Notes: a model not told the origin generated them from the sequence alone. DNA of 64,000 nucleotides from Symbiodinium natans (GCA_905221605.1 CAJNDS010000569.1:718514-782513); one strand, 5' to 3'. Shown: positions 20,800 through 33,531, numbered from the stretch's first letter. Translations and numbers: made by a program.

Positions 20800-23510
20800 T
20801 GACGAGTTCAGGCCATGATGGGAGATACCCTGTATCCTCTTAAACCAAGCCCTGAATCTACTAAGAACCCCAAAATAACTTCAGAGCAAAAAACCTAAAT
20901 TACCCATATATAAATATCACGGGAAGCGCTCACAAAGCACGAAGCCTCATAAGGGGGCTATGGAAAATCCCCAAAGCCGGTTTCATGGGACACCCTCCTC
21001 CTGAGCTTTGCGGCGACGCCCGCGACACCAACCGGAGCTCTCTTCCAAGGACATCTCCTGCTTTGGGTTGAAGTCAGAGACTCCAAAACCGCTGAATTAA
21101 GGAATAAGACTCCAAAACCCCTTATTTAAGGCATAGACCTTACAGAATCTTAAGGTTCCTGTTGCAGTTTGAAGGGATACTCCTTCTTTAAGGGGTTTCG
21201 GAGTCTCTGGGTTGAAGTCGGGTCAACGCAACCGCGCCACAAATAGAGGGCTGTGTTGCAACAACGGCCCAGAACTGGTCAGACTTGATGTGTTTTGGCC
21301 CACTCCCTGTGCAGAAAACCCACTGAAGATGATGAGATCCTTCGATGCCACTTCTGGCGAAGTGGCCTTCCCTAAACCCTAAACCCTAAACCCATTGGGG
21401 TGCCCACTTCGACGGAATTCCAGAGTGCGAAGGATGCACCCCAGAGTGCAGAGTCCCGCAGTGTATCCTCAGCCCTTTCAAAGTTTTCTTAAGCAAAGCC
21501 TACAAACCCTTGTTTTTGGTTTAGGGTTTAGGGTTTAGGGTTTAGGGTTGAGGGTTGAGGGTTGAGGGTTGAGGGTTTAGGGTTTAGGGTCCTTGTTCTT
21601 TTGAATCCAGACTCTTTACGTCAGCTGGCTCGAGACTACCCAGGGCACACGTGCAGATATAGTTCACTGCACTCTCCCTTCTGAGCAGTACAAGACACAA
21701 ACCCTCAACCCTAAACCCACAAACCCTAAACCTTAAACCCTGAACCCTAAACCCTAAAGCCCTAAGCCGTAAACCCCCAAACCAATGTATGAGGAGCCCT
21801 CCTTGGTCGACCGCCGTCTGGAGCACCATCCACCGGATTCGGCATACTCATCCGGCTCCTGTCCATTGCTCGCGCTCAGAAGTTTGAGCTTTAGGATCTT
21901 AAGGGTTTAGGTTTGGGATGTTCCCCCTTATGGTAGCTGCAGTCCTTGATAAGGATTTTACAGGGGGTACTAGAATCCCGATTAAGGACGGTCACGTTCC
22001 AAGGTTTAGGTTTAATATGGCTTATAGGCTTCAAGACAGGGTTTGAGTGTTTGAGGATGGTTTGTAGGGCCGGGCTTGTGCTCACAGTCCCAGCAAAGCA
22101 GAAGGATTTGAAGCACGAAAGGGGTGTTTCAGGGTGCTGGTGCTTCGGGTAGCTGCATGGTCCTTAGTATGGGGCCTTAGAAACGGGGCCCCTTTTCTAC
22201 CCCTCATATACCCCCATGCAACATGAGGGCCCATACTTCAGAACCCTCTAAGGGAGGTAAGGGACCATACTAAGGGACCATGTAACTACCCGTAAGAGTT
22301 GCTCCACGGCCTACGCTGAACCCTTGGGGCCTGTTTGAGGGTTGCTGAGGACTTTCTTTGCTTGAAGGTTTCCGGCCGGACAGGTTTGCCATGGCGGACC
22401 TGCAACAACTGAATCCTACAAAAACCTGAACACTACATGCCTGGGGCTTTCTCACCCTTCAACTGGGGCTCCTGCCCAGCTACTCATTAGGAAACCCTAC
22501 ACCCCAAACCCTCAACCTGCCTAGCTGACCATGTCGCACTATAAGGCTGCACGCGGGCACAGGAGGACTTGTGATTTTAGGGCTTTTGCGTTGAGAGTTC
22601 AAGGTTTTAAATCAGGCTGCCTAGGCAACCCCAACGGAGAATTCCGTAGGGCTAGCTGTTTCAAGGACATCTTCAGTAGGGCTGCCCTAAACCCTAAACC
22701 CTAAACCCTAAACCCTAAACCCTAAACCCTAAACCCTAAACCCTAAACCTTTGACTTCAGGCCTCCTTCGTGAGGTCGATCATGGTCTCCTGAGAGTTCA
22801 ACGAAGCCATGATGTGCAAGCACAAAACTCCAGGGATTGATGTAAGTTGCGTATTTGGTCGGGGTCGGTTCCTCTCCTTATCGACTATATAATATAGTAT
22901 GTATATACGGAGTCTGGGTCACCAACACTCAAATAGGGCCTTCATATACATCACCCTTGGTAAGCTTGGCTCCGGTTGTGGGTACTAGCGGCAGCGCAGC
23001 GCGCGATGTTTCGTTGCTGGCCTGTCCTGATGGCACTCTGCTCTCCTACGTTCCTGCCGCGGCAGTACGTTGAATGGGATTCGGCGTTGAAACTGTATCT
23101 TACTTGCCCTTTTGCTCTGTGCTGACAGCCACGAATTATCTACTGCAAACGCCCTCTTGGACCAGTGGCATTTACTCATGCCTGGAAACAACTCACGGGC
23201 AGAGGCCTCTTAAACCCTAAACCCTATAAACCCTAAACTCTAAACTCTAAACATGTTTGTAGGGAAGGGTCCCCTCGCCGACGTCGGCACCGCCGGAGCC
23301 AGCCGCAGGCCTGGCACGAGTCCCCATCAACCCGCTGACCTACAGCCACGCCATCCACCAACCAGTGTATATCTATATACACATATTATACTAATATCAT
23401 TTAATATATATGTATATATGTATATATATATATATGTATATATATATATGGATATCTATACACATGTATGTATTTTACATAATCGCACATATCAGGTGCA
23501 GCAGGAGTTG
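20800..23510. other. stretch without a supportable gene
   Basis: Contains telomere-type runs (21370-21393, 21519-21590 with a TTGAGGG variant block, 22684-22749), the element at 22147-22291, and a diverged relative of the 13.4-kb palindrome. I do not see a convincing exon. Confidence 0.5.
22147..22291. mobile_element. 145-bp inverted-repeat element
   Basis: GGGTAGCTGCATGGTCCTTA at 22147 pairs with TAAGGGACCATGTAACTACC ending at 22291 (imperfect pairing over about 27 bp). The interior has the pair GGGGCCTTAG and CTAAGGG-type motifs. No ORF; MITE-like. Confidence 0.75.
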
Positions 23511-23860
23511 CAGTTGCCTCCTGGCCATCGGTGCTTTGCTCTGCGATGGTGTCGGGCTCCTTCAAAGCACCGGGGACGACTTCATCATGCTTACATCTAT
23601 AATATACGCGCATATGTACATATAAACACATACTGCTGTATATACATATCTACATGTGTATATATATATATATATATATTTATTTATTTACATACACACA
23701 CATAAATGTATGTATGTATGTATGTATGTATGTATGTATGTATGTATGTATGTATGTATGTATGTATGTATGTATGTATGTATGTATGAATATATATATA
23801 TATATATTCATGTACATGTATATGTACATGTTTTGTATATCTATGAGATGTAGAAGCTGC
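23400..23860. repeat. TA-rich and (TATG)n microsatellites
   Basis: Alternating TA/TATA stretches surround a (TATG)n run of about 20 units at 23706-23788. The microexon at 23518-23559 sits between them. Confidence 0.9.
23518..23559 (-). CDS. EPD-type microexon 1
   Basis: A 42-nt phase-0 exon: EPDTIAEQSTDGQE, acceptor TTGAAG, donor GCAACT (GC). It is homologous to the microexons at 62441-62479 and 63261-63299 (EPDAATEGSGDGE). Confidence 0.5.
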
Positions 23861-24005
23861 TAGCTCCCTTTCCGTGACCTCCTTGACCGCCCCAGATGTG
23901 CGGAGGGCGGCAGCCTCCTTTTCATTGGCTGCGGCGTTGACCCCAGGGTTCAGGGTCTAGGGGCATCTAGGTGTCTCTTCGAAGTAGGAGTTCAGTTTAG
24001 GGAAA

Positions 24006-24049
24006 GGGTTTAGGGTTCAGGGTTTAGGGTTTAGGGTTTAGGGTTTAGG
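24006..24049 (+). repeat. last TTTAGGG tract before the cassette array
   Basis: Five or six units. No further telomere-type tract is seen until about 31450. Confidence 0.85.
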
Positions 24050-24274
24050 TTGATTCCCAAAGCATAAGCAGCCTTAAGCAGAAGCTTTCTTGCCATCTTT
24101 GCTGAAACGATGATGAGTGTAAACGTATTCAGCAGTCCTTCAATCATTGCGGGCAGGGGACAGGGAGGACCTTTGGAGGAACATCTAGATTGCTCTTGAT
24201 GAAATGACTGCCCGATATTGCTCTTTCTCACTGTCTCTCTCTCTCTCTTTCGCTTCTCCCTCGTAGGCTGTGTC

Positions 24275-27200
24275 CTCGGTCGAGTCGTGTCTGCGGCCGC
24301 ACCAGCCGCCTGCCGAAGCTTCGGCCGCCTCATCCTCGTTTCATGAACATCTGAAAAGTGTTGTCCAGGCTTGTGAGATGCAGCTTGGCAAGGGTTGCTT
24401 CACTCTAGTTCAGTTCACTTGTGTGAGCGTATGGAAAGGTACGATGGAATAAGCGCAATGTCATTCACTCATCGCCGGCGGAAGCACATGTGTTGAATGG
24501 CGCCCCACGGTCTCAGAACCGGGACGATACATAAGGCGATAGAGGCTTTTTGAGGGCCATGTACGTACGGCTCCTCATGATGCTTTTGAGACATGACCAT
24601 TGCTCATGAGTGGTCTGCAGTGTCCTCACCCCTTCTCTTCCACTCCCTCGTTGAGGCTGCGTCCTCGGCCGAACCGCGTCTGCGTCCACACCAGCCGCAT
24701 GCTGCCTGTCCTTCGGCAGCCCCGTCCTCCTTCCGCAAACATGTGTCAAAGCTATCCAGGCTGGTGGGCTGCCAGTTGCCAGGGGCTCACTCTAAAGCTT
24801 AGGTGTGGAGGGGTAAGATGCAGGTAGACTTACATGTAGAGTCATTCAATCATGTCTGGCAGCAGGTAAGCTATGTGCCAGTTAAATGACGCCCAAAGGC
24901 ATTGCAGCACGGGGAGTATACAAGGATCTTTGTGTTGTTTTGAGAAAATGACCAATGCGTATGAGAGTGTTCTCACTCTCCTTCTGGCTGTGTCTCTCTC
25001 CACGCGGGCTGCGTCCTCGGTCGATGCGCGTCCGCACCCGCACCAGCCGCCCGCTGGCTGACCTTCAGCCGCCTCATCTTCCTTCCGTAAAAAGCGTGCA
25101 GTTCAAGCGTCAGTAAATGGCGCCCTCAAGGTTTCGTAGGACACGATATTTAAACTACGCATTGGACATTTGATGAACATCAGTCGGCATCATGCGGTGT
25201 TCACACTCTCCCGCTCTAGGGCTCTCTTCTCCCTGGTTGAGGCTGCGTCCTCGGTCGAACTGCGTCTGCACCCGCACCATCCGCCTGCTGCTGCCTGGCC
25301 TTCAGCCGCCTCGTCCTTGTTGCACGAAACTACCCAGGCTAATGGGCTGCAACTTGGCAGGGTTCACTATGCTTCACAGTTCCATGTGTGGAAACGCACT
25401 GCGCATGAGTGTTCTCACTCTTCTCGCTGTCATGCTTGCACTGGTGGGCTGTGTCCTCGGTCGAACCGTGTCGTCGCCCACACCAGCCGCCTGCTGGCTG
25501 ACCTTCGGCAGCTCCGTCCTCCTTCCGCATGTGTCAACGCGCCTTTTTTGCCTCTATAGACTCTATAGCTGCTGGCTCAAATCAAGCATTGGAAGGTGCG
25601 ATGAGACTCAACTTAGGATAACTTAGGCAGTCATTCGGGAGGGCATGTGTCAGCTAAATAGCGCATAATAGCGCCCGAAGGCTTCGTAGGACAGGGACGA
25701 AGTATGCTGCACAGGACGTGTATATCCTCATGCAGAGCACTGGCACCTGCACATGAGAGTTCTCACTCTCCTCGATCGCTCTCTTCCTCTCCCTAGTTGA
25801 GGCCGCGTCCTCGGTCGCATCGCGTCTGCGCCCGCACCAGCCGCCTGCTGCTGGCTGACCTTCAGCTGCCTCATCCTCGTTTCACGCAAATGCTGTCCAG
25901 GCTTACTTGCTGCAACTTGGCAAGGTCTAGACTCTAGTTTTGTTCAAGTGTGGAAACGTTTGGAGGGGCACGGCCGGGTCAACTTATTCTGTCATTGAAT
26001 CACCGCAGGCGACAGCAGATGTGCTAAATCGCGCCCCACGGTCTCAGAACCGGGACGATACACGAGGCGATAGAGGCCTTTGAGGGCCATGTGCGTATGG
26101 CTCCTCATGAACTATGCTTTTGAGACATGACCATTGCTCATGAGTGGTCTACAGTGTTCTCACCCCTTCTCTTGCACTCCCTCGTTGAAGCTGCGTCCTC
26201 GGCCGAACCGCGTCTGTGCCCGCACCAGCCGCATGCTGCGTGTCCTTCGGCAGCCCCGTCCTCCTTCCGCAAACATGTGTCCAAGCTCTCCAGCAGGGGC
26301 TCCCTCTAAAGCTTAGGTGTGGAGGGGTAAGATGCAGGTAAACCTATAGAATGATTCAGCCATTGCGGGCAGCAGGCAGGCCCAAATGACTCCCAAAGGC
26401 ATTGCAGCACAGGGATGATCTTTGTATCGGGATCATCTACTTGCTCGTTACCTATGTTGTTGTGAGAAATGACAACTGTGCATGAGTGTTCTCACTCTCC
26501 TTCTGGCTGTCTCTCTTCCTTTCCCTCGACTGGGGCTGCGTCCTCGGTCGATGCGCGTCCGCACCCGCACCAGCCGCCCGCTGGCTGACCTTCAGCCGCC
26601 TCATCCTCCTTCTATACAGCGTGCAGTTCATGTGTCAGGTAACTGGCGCCCTAAAGGTTTCGTAGGACACGATATGAAGCTACGCATTGGACATGCTTTT
26701 GATCTTGGCTGCACTTAGGAGGGTAGTAAAAAAATTAAACTTTTAGCTGCCTTTATTAAGAAACCCAATAAACCCAAAAAAGCTAAATATCTAAAGTTAC
26801 AGTAAAGCACCACAAAGTGATGAACATCATTCGGCATCATGCGGTGTTCACACTCTCCCGCTCTGGGGCTCTCTTCTCCCTGGTTGAGGCTGCGTCCTCG
26901 GTCGAACTGCGTCTGCGCCCGCACCATCCGCCTGCTGCTGCCTGGCCTTCAGCCGCCTCGTCCTTGTTGCACGAAACTACCCAGGCTAATGGGCTGCAAC
27001 TTGGCAAGGGTTCACTATGCTTCACAGTTCCATGTGTGGAAACGCACTGCGCATGAGTGTTCTCACTCTTCTCGCTGTCATGCTTGCACTGGTGGGCTGT
27101 GTCCTCGGTCGAAGCGTGTCGTCGCCCACACCAGCCGCCTGCTGGCTGACCTTCGGCAGCTCCGTCCTCCTTCCGCATGTGTCAACGCGCCTTTTTTTGC

Positions 27201-29019
27201 CTCTATAGACTATATAGCTGCTGGCTCAAATCAAGCATTGGAAGGTGCGATGAGACTCAACTTAGGATAACTTAGGCAGTCATTCGGGAGGGCATGTGTC
27301 AGCTAAATAGCGCATAATAGCGCCCGAAGGCTTCGTAGGACAGGGACGAAGTATGCTGCACAGGACGTGTATATCCTCATGCAGAGCACTGGCACCTGCA
27401 CATGAGAGTTCTCACTCTCCTCGATCGCTCTCTTCCTCTCCCTAGTTGAGGCCGCGTCCTCGGTCGCATCGCGTCTGCGCCCGCACCAGCCGCCTGCTGC
27501 TGGCTGACCTTCAGCTGCCTCATCCTCGTTTCACGCAAATGCTGTCCAGGCTTACTTGCTGCAACTTGGCAAGGTCTAGACTCTAGTTTTGTTCAAGTGT
27601 GGAAACGTTTGGAGAGGCACGGCCGGGTCAACTTATTCTGTCATTGAATCACCGCAGGCGACAGCAGATGTGCTAAATCACGCCCCACGGTCTCAGAACC
27701 GGGACGATACATGAGGCGATAGAGGCTTTTGAGGGCCATGTGCGTATGGCTCCTCATGAACTATGCTTTTGAGACATGACCATTGCTCATGAGTGGTCTA
27801 CAGTGTTCTCACCCCTTCTCTTGCACTCCCTCGTTGAAGCTGCGTCCTCGGCCGAACCGCGTCGGTGTCCACACCAGCCGCATGCTGCCTGTCCTTCGGC
27901 AGCCCCGTCCTCCTTCCGCAAACATGTGTCAAAGCTCTCCAGGCTCGTGGGCTGCCAGTTGGCAGGGGCTCACTCCAGCAGGGGTAAGATGCAGGTAAAC
28001 CTGGAGTCATTCAATCACATGACCCCCAAAGGCATCGCAGCTCAGGGATGATACAAGGATCTTTTGGAATCTTTGGAACATCTACTTGCTCGGTATTCAT
28101 GTTGTTTTGAGAAAATGACCACTGCGCATGAGAGTGCTCTTCTTGCTGTCTCTCTTCCTTTCCCTCGACGGGGGGTTCGTCCTCCGTCGATGCGCGTCCG
28201 CATCCGCACCAGCCGCCCGCTGGCTGACCTTCAGCCGCCTCATCCTCCTTCCGTTAAGCGTGCAGTTCAAGTGTCAGGTAATGGCGCCCTCAAGGTTTCG
28301 TAGGACAGAGACGATATTTAAACTACGCATTGGACATTTTTGATGAACATCATTCGGCATCATGCGGTGTTCACACTCTCCCGCTCAGCGGCTCTCTTCT
28401 CCCTCGTTGAGGCTGCGTCCTCGGTCGAACTGCGTCTGCGCCCGCACCATCCGCCCGCTGCTGCCTGGCCTTCAGCCGCCTCGTCCTTGTTGCACGAAAC
28501 TACCCAGGCTAATGGGCTGCAACTTGTTTCACTCTAGTCCCAATGTGGAAACGCACTGCGCGTGAGTGTTCTCACTCTTCTCGCTGTCATGCTTGCACTT
28601 TCTGCTGGGCTGTGTCCTCGGTCGAAGCGTGCCGTCGCCCGCACCAGCCGCCTGCTGCTGGCTGACCTTCGGCAGCTCCATCCTCCTTCCGCATGCGTCA
28701 ACGCCCTCTAGACTAGCTGCTAGCTTAAATCAAGTGTTGGAAGGTGCAATGAGACTCAACTTAGGATAACTCTGACAGTCATTCGGTAAGAGCGAGGGCA
28801 TGTGTCAGCTAATTTGAACTCGAAGGGGACGTAGGACAGGGACGAAGTATGCTGCACAGGCCGTTTGTACACTCATGCAGAGCACTGGCACCTGCACATG
28901 AGAATTCTCACTCTCCTCTGTCGCTCTCTTCCTCTCCCCGTTGAGGCCGCGTCCTCGGTCGCATCGCGTCTGCGCCCGCACCAGCCGCCTGCTGCTGGCT
29001 GACCTTCAGCTGCCTCATC
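24275..29019 (-). CDS. WCxRR cassette array A: 16 exons in a five-cassette higher-order repeat
   Basis: Each exon encodes a ~20-residue module of the form DEAAEGQPAGGWCGRRRGST then E. Acceptor is AG before GA(C/T); the exon end GAG is followed by GACGCAG-like sequence. Exons: 24275-24334; 24664-24726; 25016-25078; 25250-25315; 25456-25518; 25810-25875; 26198-26260; 26543-26605; 26897-26962; 27104-27166; 27459-27524; 27847-27909; 28182-28244; 28420-28485; 28617-28682; 28954-29019. Lengths are 60, 63 or 66 nt, all phase 0. Five subtypes repeat in the order a-b-c-d-e three times (period 1534, then 1649 nt). Subtype a has ACGWCGRRRGSAE, which makes a CxxC. The protein would be acidic before and basic within the WCGRRR core. 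The family is unknown to me. A zinc or redox role for C-G-W-C is only a guess. Confidence 0.65.
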
Positions 29020-29330
29020 CTCGTTTCATAAAAACCGCAAATGATGTCCAGGCTTACTTGCTGCAACTTGGCAAGGGCTGGACTCTATGGTTTGTTCAAG
29101 CGTGGAAACGTATGGACAAATACGGCCGGGTCAACTTAGGCTGTCATCATGTGCTAAATGGCGCCCCATGGTCTCGGAACTGAAACGATAAAATCCGATA
29201 CAAGCTTTTGGAGGGTCAGATACGGCTTCTGAAGAACTATGCTTTTGAGAACTGACCATTATTCATGATTCAGGACTGCTCTACAGTCTTCTCACTCCTT
29301 CTCTGACACTCCCTCGTTGAAGCTGCGTCC
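24600..29330. repeat. higher-order tandem repeat, about 1.5-1.65 kb per unit
   Basis: Landmarks recur with the exons: GACCATTGCTCATGAGTGGT at about 24595, 26128 and 27777; CGGCATCATGCGGTGTTCAC at about 25186, 26833 and 28357; TGGCACCTGC at 25741, 27390 and 28886. Introns as well as exons are duplicated, and units 1 and 2 are very similar over most of their length, indicating recent duplication or homogenisation. Confidence 0.85.
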
Positions 29331-30845
29331 TCGGCCGAACCGCGTCTGTGCCAGCACCAGCCGCATGCTGCCTGTCCTTCGGCCGCTTCGGCTGCTCCGT
29401 CCTCCTTCCGCAAACATGCGTCAACACCCTCAAGTGTGGAAAGGTACAATGAAGTTGAACTTAAGCAGCCATTCAAATCATTCCGGGTGGGAGGACAAGG
29501 ACGATGCAACTGTATCTATATGTGTATGCATATATATATATATAGAAATACAAAAACTTATACGTACATACATATATATACATGCATATGTATCTATGGT
29601 CTCCCCACCACGCGTGATACGACCCCTGCGCGTGAGTGTATCGTCTGCGTCCTCGCTCGATCCGCGTCTGTGCCCGCACCAGCCGCCTGGTTGACCTTCG
29701 GCCGTCCCATCCTCCTTTGGAAAACATGTGTCATCAAAGTGCGATGAGGGTACACTTAAAAGTCATTCAATCATGCCTGTCAGCTTCTATGTCAGTTAAG
29801 TGATGCCTGACTGCTCGAAGGACAGGAACCATGTAAGTCTATACATATACAGGCCCCTGAGTGCCCAATGCAGGGAGTACTTGCGAGATGTGTGAGTGCT
29901 ACCACTCTCCTTCTCGATGGCTCTCTTCCTCTCACTCGTTGAGCTGCGTCCTCGGCCGAACCGCGTCTGTGCCCGCACCAGCCGCATGCTGCCTGTCCTT
30001 CGGCCGCTTCGCCCGCTCCGTCCTCCTTCCGCAAACATGCGCCAACATCCTTCAAAAAAATACTGTATAGACTAGTGACTAGCTTTTAGTTCAAGTGTGG
30101 AAAGGTACAATGAGGTTGAGCTTAAGCAGTCACTCACATCATTCCGGGCGGGAGGCACGGCCCGACATGCGCCCGACTGCTTCATAGCACAGAGACTGTA
30201 TAACCATTCATGGAAATATTGTGCGTATATATGAATATGTGGATATGCATACGTGTGTATGCTCTCCCCCTGCCCGCATGAAGAAACTTGCATTCTTATA
30301 TTCTTCTTATTATCATTAGTGCTACAAACATATGCAACGACACCTGCGTTAACTGTTCTCACTAGTTTCTCGCTGCCTCTTCCTTCCCCTTGTTGGGGTC
30401 TACGCCGTCTGTGTCCTCGCTGGAATCGCGTCTGCGCCCGCACCAGCCGCCTGGTTGACCTTCGGGCGTCCCATCCTCCTTGCGCAAACATGTGTCATCA
30501 TAGCACTTCCTTTCCCTCGTTGGGGCTGCGTCCTCGGTCGAGCCACGTCTGTGCCCGCACCAGCCACTTCTTGCTGGCTGACCTGCGGCCGCCTCATCCT
30601 CCTTCCGTAAACATGCGTCAAAGCCTTTGATGCTTCTAGATCGCAACTTGGCAAGGGTTCACTCGAGCTTAATTCAAGCGTAGAAGGGGTACGATAAGGG
30701 TAGACAGAAATGACCGCTGCGGATGCGTTGCGCACTCTTCTCATCACTGTCTCTCTTCCTCTCCCACATCGCAGGCTGCGTCCTCGGTCGAACCGCGTCT
30801 GTGCCCGCACCAGCCACCTGCTGACTGACCTTCGGCCGCCTCATC
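29330..30845 (-). CDS. WCxRR cassettes, irregular end of array A: 6 exons
   Basis: Exons 29330-29401 (72 nt, with an internal AAEAAEGQ expansion, ACGWCWHRRGSAE), 29652-29711 (PGGWCGHRRGSSE), 29951-30022 (72 nt, ACGWCGHRRGSAE), 30416-30475, 30533-30598 and 30783-30845. The five-cassette order breaks down: two subtypes alternate. All lengths are multiples of three. Confidence 0.6.
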
Positions 30846-31162
30846 CTCCTTTCGTTCCACGGGCACTTCCCAAAATAGGGGTACCACTTTTCTGCCCCAA
30901 ATAGAATGCAATCCCCTTAAAGTGACCCCAAAAAAGGGTTCCACTATTCTCGGCAACCCCGACATCTGTCAGAATACAATAGGAAATACAGGAATATACC
31001 TACCCTGGTCCCTCTATTCCCTGTGTCTTTTTTGGGTTCCCTGTTTGGGGTTCCCATTATTCTTTTTATCCAGGTCGTGGAAGGTCAGTGAGGTGAAGCT
31101 CAAAAACAGTTTGGGAGCTGGGCTTTCCGAGGATTAAAATCACGGTTCCTAACCTAACCTTT

Positions 31163-31252
31163 ACCTGAAGGCTCCCATGTAGTTCCTTTTTGGGTTGCTT
31201 ATAGGGGATTCTAGCGTACTACCCCAAGCACTACATAGGAGCCTTTGGGTAT
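31163..31252. mobile_element. CTACATAGGAGCCTTTGG-family element, copy 2
   Basis: ACCTGAAGGCTCCCATGTAG pairs with CTACATAGGAGCCTTTGGGT. The interior GGGGATTCTAGCGTACTACC matches the copy at 6587-6684. Confidence 0.65.
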
Positions 31253-31277
31253 GTTCTGGCGCAGTATCTCCGCTGTC

Positions 31278-31334
31278 CTCGGTCGCGCGGTGCCTGCACG
31301 CACACCAGCCGCCTGCTGCTTGATCTTCCGGCCC
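31278..31334 (-). CDS. divergent WCxRR cassette (GGWCACRHRATE)
   Basis: A 57-nt phase-0 exon: GPEDQAAGGWCACRHRATE, acceptor AAGAG, followed by GACAGC. An extra Cys is present. Confidence 0.5.
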
Positions 31335-31516
31335 CTCTTGCTCCTTCCGATAGAGTCATCTGTAGACTGCAAATGCCCTTTATTCGGCTCGCGCAAAGTC
31401 GATGAGGCTTAATCTCAAACACCAGCACTCACTCAATCATTCTGACCTGTACCCTAAACCCTAAACTGGCCCTAAACCCTAAACCCTAAACCCTAAACGC
31501 CCCCATGTCTGCTGTC

Positions 31517-31555
31517 CTCAGACGCATCACGGCGCCGGGCGCACCAGCCACAAGC
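31517..31555 (-). CDS. divergent WCxRR cassette (ACGWCARRRDASE)
   Basis: A 39-nt phase-0 exon after ATCCAG, ending GAG before GACAGC. The short form lacks the acidic N-terminal half and has the CGWC pair. Confidence 0.55.
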
Positions 31556-31610
31556 CTGGATCGCCAGTGCTTTAAAGCAGCTTGATTTTTCTGGCTTTGA
31601 AGGCTGGAAG

Positions 31611-31676
31611 GGTTTAGGGTTTAGGGTTTAGGGTTTAGGGTTTAGGGTTTAGGGTTTAGGGTTTAGGGTTTAGGGT
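31611..31676 (+). repeat. TTTAGGG tract
   Basis: About nine perfect units, followed by T8 and CCCTCCTGCACAGCTGGGG, a form of the recurring sequence noted in the findings. Confidence 0.9.
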
Positions 31677-32017
31677 TTTTTTTCCCTCCTGCACAGCTGG
31701 GGCGAATCCGCGTCGCAGGGCTGCTTCTGAGTACAAGTCGGCTAATCAGATCATTCCCCTGGAACGACTGCCTCTGCTCCCTTAAACACAAAGAACCAAG
31801 TCAAGCTACGCACCCCCAACCCAAGACAGTCGACCAGGTTCCATGTCCCTTCATGTCTCCCTGACCATCTGTGCACAGGTCAGCGGACATGTCTCTCGGA
31901 ATGGAAGCCGCGTGACCAGGTTGTGGTTGTTTGTTGTTTGTTGTATTCAAAACAAGAGATGGCAAGGGCTAAACGGGGGGTTTCCCGGACCTAGCCAATC
32001 AGATTCCACACCACACT

Positions 32018-33339
32018 GTGCCCGGTCTTTACATCACTAGTTGGAGTGACGTGCACCCGGCAGAAAAATTCCTCACCACCAAAGCGAAAGACATGGACAG
32101 TTGCCACGCTTTCGTCTGTCTGCTTGAGTCAGTCCTCTGCCGGCTCAGGGAGCAGTATCAGGCTACCAACCAGCCACCCAAGCCTAACGAAACCGTACCC
32201 TCGCCTGACACCCCTGCCGAGCCGACTGCAATTAGCGTGAATGCCTCAGGCCACCAGTCTAAGCCCCGTGCTCAACCCCTAAAAAACAAGCCGGTTGCTA
32301 CAAGCCATTCACGCCTGTCGAGCTGCTACCAGTGCCTACCGGACTCACCAATTGCTACTTTACCAGAGAAACAAAGAGAAAGCCTAACCCGGTTGACCCA
32401 AAAAACGCAAGGTTCCAGCACGTCTGGCCACAAATTCCTAATTCGGGAAGGAGTGATGAATTCAGGGTGGAAGCACGAATTAAGAGACGAGGCTTGGGAG
32501 AACGATCTCCAGGCTCAAAGCTGCAAATTACGAATTAAACGATCTCCAGGCTCAAAGCTGCAAATTACGAATTATCGGCGTATGCAGGGCTCAAAGTCTC
32601 GAATTAAGAAATGCATGCTTGTCGACGAAAGGTCTCGAATTAAGAAATGCATGCTTGTCGACGAAAGGTCGCGACACGAATTACATGGGCTCATGCAGGC
32701 GTTCTCACCGGTGCACGGGTTGCGGCACTGAAAGGACCTCACTCCCGGGGTTCTCACTGGCCCAAGCTCCATGCTGGCACGGCCGAAGAGCGGCTTTCTT
32801 CCGCGCAGGCTGTGTGCGCCGTCCACGCTCAGCTTGCCAGGAGGACGACGCGCAGCTGTGCGGCCCCACACATATACGACCAGGCACTGAAGGCACCCCA
32901 GGAAACTTTCACTCGGCATGGATCACGCCAGGGTACGTGCATGCCAGTCGGCCTGCCCAGCAAAAAGAACTTCAAATGCCATGAAGCCATGAAACTTCCG
33001 GAAGCCAGGCAATTTCCACTCGGTATGGGGCATGCCAGGTCGCGCGCATGCCAGTCGGCTCGCCCCAGCAAAATGTCCAAGTGCCATGAAGCTTGTCCAG
33101 AGAAGTCGGCTCGCCCCAGCAAAATGTCCAAGTGCCATGAAGCTTGTCCAGAGAAGGCGTTCAACTCCTCTCCTCTTCCCAATTTCCCAGCGCGAACCGG
33201 TTTGCGAGTGCACTGTCGTACCCCCTGCGTTGTCAGCTTGGCTCCATCCCCCCTCGCACCCGAGTGGCATGCTCGGCACGTGTACAAGCCAGCAGGCTGG
33301 GCTTCGGGCGTGGAGCGTCCATGGCAAGGGTTATACTAG
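32018..33339 (+). other. overlapping long open frames with 36-51-bp tandem duplications
   Basis: Two overlapping plus frames are open, 32018-32731 (237 codons) and 32647-33339 (230 codons); minus frames are also open over 32829-33327. Tandem duplications: a 37-bp unit (32502-32574), a 36-bp unit (32597-32668, RIKKCMLVDERS twice in the plus frame) and a 51-bp unit (33054-33155, SARPSKMSKCHEACPEK twice). There is no recognisable domain. Openness in several frames in a low-repeat, GC-balanced region means the coding strand cannot be settled; it may be a degraded retroelement. There is no telomere-type tract here. Confidence 0.3.
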
Positions 33340-33531
33340 ACGGCAATCATACCAGGGTGACGGAGGGCCGGGGGACTAGGGGGTGAGGAGGATGTGCATA
33401 AACTAACAAAAAAAGGTGAATGGCAATGGCTTAGAACCGGTTCAAAAGGAGGGCTGACCTGTGTAAAATGAATTCAGACCACGAAATCCGTTTCGCCACG
33501 ATCTCCGTTTCGCCACGATCTCCGAGCTGGT

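Noticed and set aside
24275-30845. CRISPR-like array
   Set aside because: Repeats are coding-like, of variable spacing (0.1-0.5 kb), diverged, and in a eukaryotic intron-exon context.
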